Shown here one piece after another: positions 17,592-25,143 of a stretch of 56,401 nucleotides of DNA. The notes beneath the pieces are model-generated. The model ran no database searches. It was given only the letters and a program-made list of their open reading frames with translations, and had not been told where the DNA came from. Each line of letters starts with the position of its first letter. Within the stretch, counting starts at the first letter, position 1. Position numbers and translations under genes: made by a program. This DNA comes from a bacterium (GTDB lineage Bacteria; Sysuimicrobiota; Sysuimicrobiia; Sysuimicrobiales; Segetimicrobiaceae): assembly GCA_035308905.1 (NCBI GenBank), contig DATGFS010000029.1:1-56401 (forward strand). Reading direction: 5' to 3'.

Positions 17592-18572
17592 ATGCGCCTT
17601 CCCCGGTTCTTCGCCGCGACGCTGCTGATCGCCGCGCTTGCGGTTCCGCTCGAACAGGGCGAGGCCGCCAATCCCACGATGGCGGTTTCGCCGGCGGCCA
17701 CGAGTTTCGCGGAGGACGTCAACAGTCCCGGCTCGGGCTGGACGTTTGGCACCGGCGCCGCGTGGTTCCCCGCCGTCTGGAGCGACAACGCCGCCTATAC
17801 GTACACGAGCTGTGTGCGGGTATCGGCGGCAAACGCCAACGGCAACTCCTCGTGGAGCGCCGAGTATACGACGAGCCCCTCCACCTCCCTACACGTGGGC
17901 CTCGCCGTCGCCGGTACGGCGTCCTGCGGCACGCCGGCAGCGGCCGGCACGGATATCGGCAACTCCAGTTTCACGACGCTGAATCAAACGGGCAACGCCA
18001 CTGCCTATTACTATGTCGTCGTGCAGCCCACAGTGGCGGTCTCCTCCACTGTGACCATTAGCCTCACGTTCAAAGTCCAAAGCACCGCCGCCACGTTGGC
18101 CATTACGATGAGCCCCGGCAACGCGATCGCCGTCACGATCACACCGTCGTCTGCAGGCCTCCTTGAGGACGTTACACTTTCGGCCGGCAACAACAGCGGC
18201 TGGGCGTTCGCCGCCGGCAAACCATGGATCCCAGGCACGACCTGGAACGACAACAGCGCGTATACCTACGGCACCGGCGCGGCCGGCTGTTTCACCGTCT
18301 CCGTCCGCACGTCGGTGCAAAACTGGAATCTATCGGCTTTCTACACCACGAGCCCGACGCCGTCCAAGCCGATCAACGTCGCGCTCGCTCAGGCAGGCAC
18401 GGGCAGCACCTGCAACGCTCCCGCCGCGGCAGGCACGGTCATCGGTTCGAGCCCCGCGACCGTGCTTGCGAATCAAGGCGGCACGCAGACCGTCGACTAC
18501 TACGTTGTCGTGCAGCCTGCACTGGCGGTCACCTCGAACGTGGCCGTCACGATGACGTTCACGGCCCAGTAA
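17592..18572 (+). CDS. secreted surface protein with two two-cysteine repeat domains
   Basis: 326 residues with a clear signal peptide (MRLPRFFAATLLIAALAVPLEQGEA). Two tandem copies of the domain seen in the preceding gene follow, at about residues 26-165 and 170-326. Each copy has an EDV...GW.F start, W.P..W with Y-T-Y, two Cys spaced about 50 residues apart, the block CGTPAAAGT.IG or CNAPAAAGTVIG, and a YYVVVQP strand, ending TFKVQ or TFTAQ. The conserved Cys pair probably forms a disulphide after export. It lies 14 bases after the first subunit gene and ten before the third gene. Function is inferred from context only. Confidence 0.78.
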   Translation: MRLPRFFAATLLIAALAVPLEQGEAANPTMAVSPAATSFAEDVNSPGSGWTFGTGAAWFPAVWSDNAAYTYTSCVRVSAANANGNSSWSAEYTTSPSTSLHVGLAVAGTASCGTPAAAGTDIGNSSFTTLNQTGNATAYYYVVVQPTVAVSSTVTISLTFKVQSTAATLAITMSPGNAIAVTITPSSAGLLEDVTLSAGNNSGWAFAAGKPWIPGTTWNDNSAYTYGTGAAGCFTVSVRTSVQNWNLSAFYTTSPTPSKPINVALAQAGTGSTCNAPAAAGTVIGSSPATVLANQGGTQTVDYYVVVQPALAVTSNVAVTMTFTAQ

Positions 18573-18582
18573 GACGGAGGCA

Positions 18583-19332
18583 ATGAAGATGAGCATGCCG
18601 CATCGTCTCATAGGGATAGCCGTCGTGATGGCCGCCCTCGCGGCGGCGCCGGGGCCGGTCCACGCGGCCGCCACGGTCCCGATTGCCAGCTTCGCCGCCA
18701 GTCCCCGGTTCCAAGCCGCCTCCGCCGCCAGCGGCGAGCCGGCCACCTTCCTGATCGACGTCCGAAACTTCAACGAACGTGCCCCGCTGCCGGTGAGTTT
18801 CGAGCTCGCCGACCTCGACGAACGGGGCTGGATTACGGCCCCGCATACGACGCCGTACAGTCTCGTCGGCTTGGCGACCCTGCCCGAACCCATGACCTTC
18901 GGTCCGGGTGAAACAAAGCGCGTGGCGGTTGTTGTCAAAAGCGATGGACGCACGCACTACGGCTCGGTGGTCGTCGTGGCGGGTCCCCCCGGCGCTCCGT
19001 TCGCGCGGATCGCGCTCAAGATCGTGATCACCGCTCCGGACGCCGCCGCGGAGCCGGACATCCAGGTCACCCCGGCGTCCTCCGGCACGATCAAGTTGGA
19101 TCTTCGCAACACCGGTGACGGGCTCTTGAGTCTGCGCGGCGTGATCTTCTTATTGTCGCCGGACAACCGCTTCCTGGGGCGCCTGGATGTTCCCCTGGTG
19201 GCGATACTGCCGCATGGGAGCGCGTCGATCACGCTCCAGTGGCCGGAGAAGTTGCCTTCGGGCACGATCGCCCGCACAGTACTTACGCAGGAAGGGAGAA
19301 AGCCATTCGTCGTAAACGCCACCGTACCATAG
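18583..19332 (+). CDS. exported chaperone-like or adaptor protein of the surface locus
   Basis: 249 residues with a signal peptide (LIGIAVVMAALAAAPGPVHA). The mature part looks like two immunoglobulin-like beta domains: GEPATFLIDVRNFNERAPLPVSFELAD...PGETKRVAVVV in the first, and GTIKLDLRNTGDGLLSLRG...LPHGSASITLQW in the second. This pattern recalls periplasmic pilus chaperones and the DUF916/WxL-associated proteins, but the match is only by eye. GGAGG ends two bases before ATG 18583 and eight before ATG 18589, so 18589 may be the true start. It follows the two subunit genes, which suits a subunit-handling role. Confidence 0.65.
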   Translation: MKMSMPHRLIGIAVVMAALAAAPGPVHAAATVPIASFAASPRFQAASAASGEPATFLIDVRNFNERAPLPVSFELADLDERGWITAPHTTPYSLVGLATLPEPMTFGPGETKRVAVVVKSDGRTHYGSVVVVAGPPGAPFARIALKIVITAPDAAAEPDIQVTPASSGTIKLDLRNTGDGLLSLRGVIFLLSPDNRFLGRLDVPLVAILPHGSASITLQWPEKLPSGTIARTVLTQEGRKPFVVNATVP

Positions 19333-20906
19333 CCGCGGTCATCGCGGTCCTCGGCGCGCTCCTGAGTCTTGTCCCCGCTCCCGCGGCCGCCCAGGACCAC
19401 GGCCCGTCGTCCCCGGGAGCTCTGCGGGTGCGGGTCGGAGAGCAGCTCGTCCTGCGCGCACCGGCGGGCATGATTCATGCCGAAGCCGCAGATCCGTCGA
19501 TCGCCGAGGTCACGATGCCGTCCTCCGACACCGTTCTCGTGCGGGGGATTCGCCCGGCCGATACGGTCTTGCTGCTTGTGAACAGCACGACCGCCGTCGC
19601 GCAGCCCCTCCGCGTCGCTCCGGCGTTGGCGATGTCCGGCACCGCGGCGGATGCGGCATCGCCGGTGGGATTCGTCGACCTCACCTACATTCCCGACGCA
19701 CATGCGTTCTGGGCGGACGTCCACCGCCCGGGTCTTGATGCGACGATCAGTGCAGGCGGCTGGCAGGTCCATCTCCTCAGCGGCGGGCTCACGGTCGTCG
19801 GGGCGAGCGCGCTGCAGACCCCGCTTCAGAATTTCGGCGTGGCGCCGGGCGCAGGCGCGAGCATTCGCACGCCCGACGGATGGGAGCTTATCGCGAGTAC
19901 AATGCAATCGCAGATCGTCCATCACTGGCCGCTCGGCGGGACTAATGAGGTGGCCCTCGCCGCCACGATGGCCGGACCACTCGCCACGCTGCACGTCGAG
20001 CGCGGCGGGGTGGCCGTGGACCTCGGGACCCTGTACGAGAACGGGGCGGCGCAGAGTGCGGGCGCGCTGACCGCGGCGATCGGGGCTGTTCTGGTGGCGT
20101 ACACGTTCGGGCCGCAGGGAACCAGCCTGTCTGCCGAGATCCCCTTGGGCGGGTGGACGATCAGCGCGGCTACCGGTTCACAGGGTTTACAGATCGGTTT
20201 TGGCGGATCGCTTGGTACCGGCAACCGCGCGACTGTTTGGACCGGCTCTGGAAGCTACGGGTTCGGCATGACCGTGCCGATAGGCGCCGGAGGTACGATG
20301 ACCATCGCCGCGAACCCAGGCGGCGTCTCCGCATTCGCCAGCACGGCGGAGAGTCCCGCCGCCGGGGTGACGACCACGACGGGGTTCGGCGCCGGCGCAC
20401 TCACGTTGACGAGTCCGCCTCATGACGTTCCGGTCTTGGCCTCCGCCGCGGCGTTTGGGGCCTCTCCGGCGACGCAGGCCGAAGCGCGCGCGCCGTCCCT
20501 TCTTGTTCCCTATCTGGCGCGGGCGAGGATTGAAATTCCAGCGGAGCCCGTCGCCGCGCTCGCCAGAGCACCTCGATCGCCCAACGGCTTCGCAGGGGAG
20601 CCCGTGTCGATTCCGTCCGGTTCAGCCGCGCTCATTCTCCATGTGTGTCTCCATAGTGCGAGCCCGAAGACCATCTGCGATCCGGCCGATCCTACGGTAA
20701 GCCTTCGTCTTTATGTGGATGATCGGCCAATCGAACCCTCCGGGGTCGCGCTGCCGATCGTCCCGGGACCGCATGCCGTTGCGATCCGTCCGGAGGACCT
20801 CCCGCAATTTCTGGTCCCGCTCGGCGCGTTGACCTGTCCCATCAACGCAACGGCGGGCGGCATCGTTGTGTGCGACTTTGCCTTCCGGCGCGCCGGGGCG
20901 CAATGA
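19239..20906 (+). CDS. exported protein with CpaC/RcpA-like N-terminal domain
   Basis: About 530-555 residues. A signal peptide (HRTIAAVIAVLGALLSLVPAPAAA) precedes a domain resembling the pilus-formation N-terminal domain of CpaC/RcpA secretins: VRVGEQLVLRAPAGMIHAEAADPSIAEVTM...VRGIRPADTVLLLV. The middle (about 170-410) is Gly- and Thr-rich with regular alternating strands and could be a beta-barrel or beta-helix. A C-terminal domain with three Cys ends the protein. No secretin domain is seen. GTG 19239 lacks a ribosome site, while an ATT at 19305 has AGGAAGG nine bases upstream and directly precedes the basic start of the signal peptide, so the true start may be the non-standard ATT. It overlaps the preceding gene. 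Confidence 0.68.
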   Translation: MAGEVAFGHDRPHSTYAGREKAIRRKRHRTIAAVIAVLGALLSLVPAPAAAQDHGPSSPGALRVRVGEQLVLRAPAGMIHAEAADPSIAEVTMPSSDTVLVRGIRPADTVLLLVNSTTAVAQPLRVAPALAMSGTAADAASPVGFVDLTYIPDAHAFWADVHRPGLDATISAGGWQVHLLSGGLTVVGASALQTPLQNFGVAPGAGASIRTPDGWELIASTMQSQIVHHWPLGGTNEVALAATMAGPLATLHVERGGVAVDLGTLYENGAAQSAGALTAAIGAVLVAYTFGPQGTSLSAEIPLGGWTISAATGSQGLQIGFGGSLGTGNRATVWTGSGSYGFGMTVPIGAGGTMTIAANPGGVSAFASTAESPAAGVTTTTGFGAGALTLTSPPHDVPVLASAAAFGASPATQAEARAPSLLVPYLARARIEIPAEPVAALARAPRSPNGFAGEPVSIPSGSAALILHVCLHSASPKTICDPADPTVSLRLYVDDRPIEPSGVALPIVPGPHAVAIRPEDLPQFLVPLGALTCPINATAGGIVVCDFAFRRAGAQ

Positions 20907-21041
20907 CACACCGCATCACGACGGTGGCAGCGACACTTCGAGGTCGATCGTTGGCGACACAACGAACTGTGCCGCTCGCGAGAGCGGTTAACCTCGTGCT
21001 CGTGGCGGGTACCGTATCAGACATCGGCGGCGGCGCCGGTG
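20903..21041 (+). pseudogene. truncated copy of the 5' end of the adaptor-LytM gene
   Basis: Bases 20924-21035 align without gaps to 22732-22843 at roughly four-fifths identity, in the same codon phase. It encodes LRGRSLATQRTVPLARAV and LVAGTVSDIGG against LRGRSPVTQRIAPLARAV and LVAGTLSGVGG of the complete gene. The ATG overlaps the preceding stop by four bases. Similarity ends before a tRNA gene and no body of the adaptor follows, so this is a broken duplicate that retains only the signal-peptide region. Confidence 0.7.
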
Positions 21042-21042
21042 A

Positions 21043-21078
21043 TTCGGGTTCCGCACGAACGGAGAGCGCTCCTTTGGC
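21043..21078. repeat. 36-base dispersed element, copy 2
   Basis: Matches 8034-8069 at 31 of 36 positions without gaps. It lies immediately upstream of the -10 of tRNA-Met, and its CTCCTTTGG segment occupies the spacer region of that promoter. Confidence 0.6.
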
Positions 21079-21081
21079 CTA

Positions 21082-21090
21082 TGCTATAAT
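21082..21090 (+). promoter_or_regulatory. extended -10 promoter of tRNA-Met
   Basis: TGCTATAAT is a perfect TGn-extended -10 element, placed 11 bases before the mature tRNA. No good -35 hexamer is seen 16-18 bases upstream. Confidence 0.75.
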
Positions 21091-21101
21091 GAGCGGTGCG
21101 C

Positions 21102-21178
21102 GGCGGCGTAGCTCAGGTGGTCAGAGCACGCGGTTCATACCCGCGGAGTCGGGGGTTCGAAGCCCTCCGCCGCCACCA
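21102..21178 (+). tRNA. tRNA-Met (CAT), elongator type
   Basis: Complete cloverleaf: acceptor 21102-21108 with 21168-21174, anticodon stem 21129-21133 with 21141-21145, anticodon CAT at 21136-21138, T-loop TTCGAAG and an encoded CCA at 21176-21178. The first pair is G-C and the anticodon stem lacks the GGG/CCC of initiator tRNA, so it is elongator Met. A lysidine-modified Ile(CAT) tRNA cannot be excluded by eye. Confidence 0.93.
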
Positions 21179-21208
21179 CCAGTCTCCCTGTCGTGCACCG
21201 TCGCGCTG

Positions 21209-22192
21209 TCACAGTTCGACCGGCCTCGCCGTCCGCATGGAGGTGAGCAGCGCCGTGATGACGCGCAGCGTGCCCACGGCGTCGTCGGGAGAATAGGGCA
21301 CGCCGGTGTCTTGAAGGACGGCGTCGGCGAATCGCTCTGCCATAACCTGATACTGGTTGACGCCCGGCACGGTGAGCACCGTGCGCTCCGCTCCTCGTAT
21401 GAGGTGGATCTCCGCATCGCCGGTCCCGGGGAGAAAGGCCTTCGGGACGGCGAGCCGTCCCTCCGTGCCGATGATGTCATACTCCTCACGCCGGGGCATC
21501 GTGAGGCCGCAGTCCAGCAGCGCCAGGCGGCCGGAGCCGAACGCCAGCACCGCGCCGACGAGTTCGTCGACCCCGGTCTCCCCGACGTACCCTTGAGCGA
21601 ATACCTGCTCAGGTTCTCCCAGGAGCATCCGGGTCACGTTTACGGCGTAACACCCGACATCGTAGAGCGAGCCGCCGCCCAACGCCGGGTTGAACCGAAT
21701 GTTCCGGCTTGGGTCCCGGGCCGGAAACGTGAACGATGCGCGCAGGAGTTTGAGGTCGCCCACCACGCCGCGGGCGACCATCTCGACGACCCGTTCTGTT
21801 CGCGGGTGGAACCGGTACATGAAGGCTTCCATGAGTTTCACGCCGGCCCGCGCGCACGCCGCGACCATCTCCCGGGCGTGCTCCGGCGACGTGGTCAGGG
21901 GCTTCTCGCACAAGACGTGCTTCCCGGCCGCCGCGCACCGCAGCACCCAATCGTGATGCAGCGCATTCGGCAATGGGACATACACGGCCTGGACCTCGTG
22001 ATCGTCCAGCAACGCCGCGTACGAGCCGTAGGCCCGCGCGATGCCGAGACGTTGTGCGGCCTCGTCCGCTCTGGCCGCGTCCCGGCTTGCAATCGCAACG
22101 ATGCGTCCGTTGCGAGACTGCTGGATCGCCGGGAGCACGACGCGCATGCCGATGTTGGCCACACCGAGGACTCCCCAACGGACGCGGTCCAT
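21209..22192 (-). CDS. Gfo/Idh/MocA family oxidoreductase
   Basis: NAD(P)-dependent dehydrogenase of 327 residues, probably acting on a sugar or cyclitol. The N-terminal Rossmann fold starts WGVLGVANIGMRVVLPAIQQ (residues 6-25), with the nucleotide-specific SRDAARADEAA. The catalytic-domain signature CEKPLTT has the conserved Lys near residue 96, and GGSLYDVGCYAVN contains the Asp-x3-Tyr active-site segment. It is convergent with tRNA-Met and stands alone in the stretch bounded by the two copies of the adaptor 5' end. Substrate is not determinable. Confidence 0.9.
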   Translation of the reverse strand: MDRVRWGVLGVANIGMRVVLPAIQQSRNGRIVAIASRDAARADEAAQRLGIARAYGSYAALLDDHEVQAVYVPLPNALHHDWVLRCAAAGKHVLCEKPLTTSPEHAREMVAACARAGVKLMEAFMYRFHPRTERVVEMVARGVVGDLKLLRASFTFPARDPSRNIRFNPALGGGSLYDVGCYAVNVTRMLLGEPEQVFAQGYVGETGVDELVGAVLAFGSGRLALLDCGLTMPRREEYDIIGTEGRLAVPKAFLPGTGDAEIHLIRGAERTVLTVPGVNQYQVMAERFADAVLQDTGVPYSPDDAVGTLRVITALLTSMRTARPVEL

Positions 22193-22238
22193 TCGTGCGC
22201 TTCAACCTCTCCCGCGCTCCCGGAGGGGCGCCCGCCGC

Positions 22239-22466
22239 TTACGCTGTGAACAGCGCGTAATACCCGATTCCGAGCACCACGACCACCGAGACCAGCACCA
22301 GGACGACGACCGTCGTCGGGTCCATCACCGGAAGCGGCAGGCGCGCGTGGATCAGTTGCTGCAACGGCATCGTCACCGCGCCGGCCGCGCGCGACAGAGC
22401 GTCCCCCAGTCCCTGGACCGAACTGGTCAGCGAACCGGCGTTGACGGAGTTCAGGACATATTCCAT
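22239..22466 (-). CDS. small single-pass membrane protein
   Basis: 75 residues, unrecognised. Residues 1-45 are amphipathic (GSLTSSVQGLGDALSRAAGAVTMPLQQLI) and residues about 50-72 form one long hydrophobic helix (TTVVVLVLVSVVVVLGIGYYALF) at the C-terminus, as in tail-anchored proteins. The ATG at 22466 has GGAGG six bases upstream. It is transcribed towards the oxidoreductase gene, 46 bases away. Confidence 0.7.
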   Translation of the reverse strand: MEYVLNSVNAGSLTSSVQGLGDALSRAAGAVTMPLQQLIHARLPLPVMDPTTVVVLVLVSVVVVLGIGYYALFTA

Positions 22467-22570
22467 GGCGGACCTCCGTTCAGCATGCCTTCGGGGGTTT
22501 CCTCTGGAGCAGGTGGAACCGGGCGCGGCGCCGCGCATGTCGTCGATCACCCAGTTCCGACCGTCGGGAA

Positions 22571-22599
22571 TTGCGCGTGAGGCCGGCAGGGGCTACACT
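22571..22599 (+). promoter_or_regulatory. candidate sigma-70-type promoter for the adaptor-LytM gene
   Basis: TTGCGC (22571-22576), a 17-base spacer and TACACT (22594-22599). A small hairpin (22659-22664 with 22773-equivalent arm 22673-22678) lies in the leader, about 50 bases before the start. Confidence 0.5.
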
Positions 22600-22725
22600 G
22601 AAGCCACGACGGCTTTGGACACTCGCAGGGATGGGAGAGGCCGCTACCACGACTTTTCGATCTCTTCATCATGAGATCTCATTCACACGGGAAGAATATG
22701 GGAACAGCCGCGTGACCCGCCCACG

Positions 22726-24693
22726 TTGTACGCGGTAGCGTCATTACGAGGTCGATCGCCGGTGACACAACGGATTGCGCCGCTCGCGAGAGCGGTCATT
22801 GTCGCACTCGTGGCGGGCACCTTGTCCGGCGTCGGAGGAAGCGCGCCCGGCGCGGTCATGCTGCCTGCCGCGGGGACACCCGCCGCGCCGGCGGTCCCCG
22901 GCCAACCCTGGCAGACACCCACAGTCCTCGTTCCGATTGGAGCCCAGGTCGCCGGCTCCGTGCTCAAGGTCGATGTCGACGACCGCCGCTACGTCACCGC
23001 CGGCACGGTGCTGATCGAATTGGACCCGAGCCGCTACCGGACCGCGCTCGCACAGGCGCGCGCCCGCGCGGCGGCGCTGACGGCGCAGGTCAACGCCGCC
23101 CAGGCCAGGCTTGCCGCGGGGCGGCATCAGGCCGCCGCCGGCGTCACCGCCGCGGTCGGCAGCGCGTCCACGATGCCGCCGCTGCCTTCTCTGCCGCCAA
23201 TCGCCGTCCCGAAGGTCGACGCGGCGACCAAGGCGCAGCTCGCACAGGTCCAGCAGCAGATCGTGGCCGCCCGGACCGAGGTGTTGAGCGACGCGCAGTC
23301 CGAGGCGGCGTCCGCGCGCCAGACCGTTGATCGCGACCAGGCGCTGCTTGCGCAGGGCCTGATCGCCGCGCAGCAGCTCAATGCCGATACGGCCGCGTAC
23401 ACCGCGGCGCAGGGACAGGTCTCCGCCGCACGCACCGAGCTTCGGAGCGCGCAGGCGGGTGCGCTGCGGGCGGCCGAAACCGTCGCGCAGGCTCAGGCCG
23501 CGATCGCGGCGGCGCAGCGCCGCGTAAGCGCCGCGCAGGACGATGCCGCGGCCGCGACGACCGCGGTCGATCGCGACAAGGCGCTGGTGGCGCAGGGAGC
23601 GGTGGCCGTGCGGCAGATCACCGCCGATACCGTGACGCAGGACGCGGCGCAGGCGCGCCTCCAGGCGGCGACCGCCGAGCTCCACCGCGCGCAGGCCGAA
23701 CTGACGGCGGCGCAGGCCGAGGCCGTCGCCGCGGCCGCCGTCCGCCGGCAGGCGCAGATCCTCCAACAGGCCGGGGCGGTACGCGCGCGGCATGCCGCGC
23801 AGACGCGGGTGTTGGCGCAGCAGGCCGCCTCCACGATCGTGACCGCCGCGGAGGGCGCGCGCGCTCTCGCGGCGCTTCAGACGGACGCCGTCAACGCGCA
23901 GACCGCCGCCCGGCGCGCCGAGGCGAATCTCGCCGAAACGGTCGTGCGCGCCCCGGCCGGCGGATGGGTGGTGCCGCCGGTCGTGCGGCCGGGCGACTCC
24001 GTCCGGCAGGGGCAATCGGTGGCGATGCTGGCCGTCGACGCGCAGCGTCAGACCGGTACGGCCGCCGCCGCGCCCGCGGGGGCCACGCCCGGCGCGTCGC
24101 AGCCTCGTGCCGGTCCGGCTCAACTCGCCCAGATCGCCGCGGGCGAACGGCAGGTCCTCGCGGAGCTCAACGCGGAAGCGGCGCGCATCTCGTCGATCAG
24201 CGCGACCGCCATCCCCGAGATCCCGCCCCGCCCGGGCGTCGTCCTGTACGGGCTACCGAACGGAGGAGCCGAACCGTTCAATCAGGCGAACGGCACCGTG
24301 CCGACGCTGCTCAACGGCGGAATGCCGTGGCCGATTCTCGGTCCCATCACGTCCGGCTTCGGATGGCGGGTTCATCCGATCTTCGATACGCCGGAGTTTC
24401 ACACGGGCGTGGATATCGCGGCCTCGATGGGCGCGGTGATCGACGCGCCGGCCGCCGGCACCGTGATCTTCGCTGGCTCGCTGCCGGCCAACGGGACGCT
24501 CGTGATCCTGGACCACGGCAACGGAGTCACGACTACGTACTCGCACCTGTCGGTGTATCGCGTGTACGTCGGCGAACACGTGCAGCGCGGCCAGGTCATT
24601 GCCCAGGTCGGCAGCACGGGATGGAGCACCGGTCCGCACCTGTTCTTCGAGATCCGCAAGAACGGGCACCCGATCAATCCCCTGAGCTTGTAG
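22726..24693 (+). CDS. membrane-fusion-type coiled-coil adaptor fused to a degenerate LytM (M23) domain
   Basis: 655 residues. After a signal-like segment (PLARAVIVALVAGTLSG) comes a HlyD/biotinyl-lipoyl-like half motif (VPIGAQVAGSVLKVDVDDRRYVTAG). A long Ala/Gln-rich coiled coil follows (about 110-400), then the second half motif (RAPAGGWVVPPVVRPGDSV). The C-terminus (about 535-655) is an M23 LytM fold: GFGWRVHP, H559 and D563 of HxxxD, and H607 in SHLS. The last motif reads HLFFE instead of HLHFE, so one zinc ligand (residue 640) is Phe and the domain is probably inactive. EnvC and NlpD are known degenerate LytM amidase activators. TTG 22726 keeps the frame conserved with the truncated copy; GTG 22762 is an alternative. 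Confidence 0.8.
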   Translation: MYAVASLRGRSPVTQRIAPLARAVIVALVAGTLSGVGGSAPGAVMLPAAGTPAAPAVPGQPWQTPTVLVPIGAQVAGSVLKVDVDDRRYVTAGTVLIELDPSRYRTALAQARARAAALTAQVNAAQARLAAGRHQAAAGVTAAVGSASTMPPLPSLPPIAVPKVDAATKAQLAQVQQQIVAARTEVLSDAQSEAASARQTVDRDQALLAQGLIAAQQLNADTAAYTAAQGQVSAARTELRSAQAGALRAAETVAQAQAAIAAAQRRVSAAQDDAAAATTAVDRDKALVAQGAVAVRQITADTVTQDAAQARLQAATAELHRAQAELTAAQAEAVAAAAVRRQAQILQQAGAVRARHAAQTRVLAQQAASTIVTAAEGARALAALQTDAVNAQTAARRAEANLAETVVRAPAGGWVVPPVVRPGDSVRQGQSVAMLAVDAQRQTGTAAAAPAGATPGASQPRAGPAQLAQIAAGERQVLAELNAEAARISSISATAIPEIPPRPGVVLYGLPNGGAEPFNQANGTVPTLLNGGMPWPILGPITSGFGWRVHPIFDTPEFHTGVDIAASMGAVIDAPAAGTVIFAGSLPANGTLVILDHGNGVTTTYSHLSVYRVYVGEHVQRGQVIAQVGSTGWSTGPHLFFEIRKNGHPINPLSL

Positions 24694-24746
24694 CCGCGGC
24701 CTGCTATCCACGGGGCGCGGCCAACCGAACGCGGGCGAGGTGGGAC

Positions 24747-25139
24747 ATGGGCCGTGAGTGGTTCCATAACCTCCGCGAGGGGGGCATTCCGCGCACGCTG
24801 GCCGCCGGCATCCGCGCGCGGGTGTTTCCGGGCACGCACGTGATGCTCTCCGTCGTCGAGATCGAGCCGTGGTCCGAGTCGCCCGTGCACGCGCATCCCA
24901 ACGAGCAGTGGGGGCTGTGCCTGGAGGGGGAATGGATTCGGATCCAGGACGGCGTCGAGTATCCGGTCCGGGCGGGCGATTTTTGGGAGACGCCGCCGAA
25001 TGTGCCCCACGGGGGACGCGCGCTTGCCGGCCGCTGCGTCGTGCTCGACGTCTTCGCGCCGCCGCGGGACGATTATCGCCGCGCGGGCGCGGGCTACGGC
25101 GACGCTGAAGTGCGGGGGAAGGCGCGGGACGGCGCCTAG
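24747..25139 (+). CDS. cupin-domain protein
   Basis: 130-residue single-domain cupin. Metal-site motifs are present: PVHAHPNEQWGLCLEGE (two His and a Glu) and PPNVPHGGRAL with the final His. The enzyme or binding role is not determined. The ATG follows GAGGTGGG. It ends four bases before tilS and is probably co-transcribed with it. Confidence 0.8.
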   Translation: MGREWFHNLREGGIPRTLAAGIRARVFPGTHVMLSVVEIEPWSESPVHAHPNEQWGLCLEGEWIRIQDGVEYPVRAGDFWETPPNVPHGGRALAGRCVVLDVFAPPRDDYRRAGAGYGDAEVRGKARDGA

Positions 25140-25143
25140 CGGG

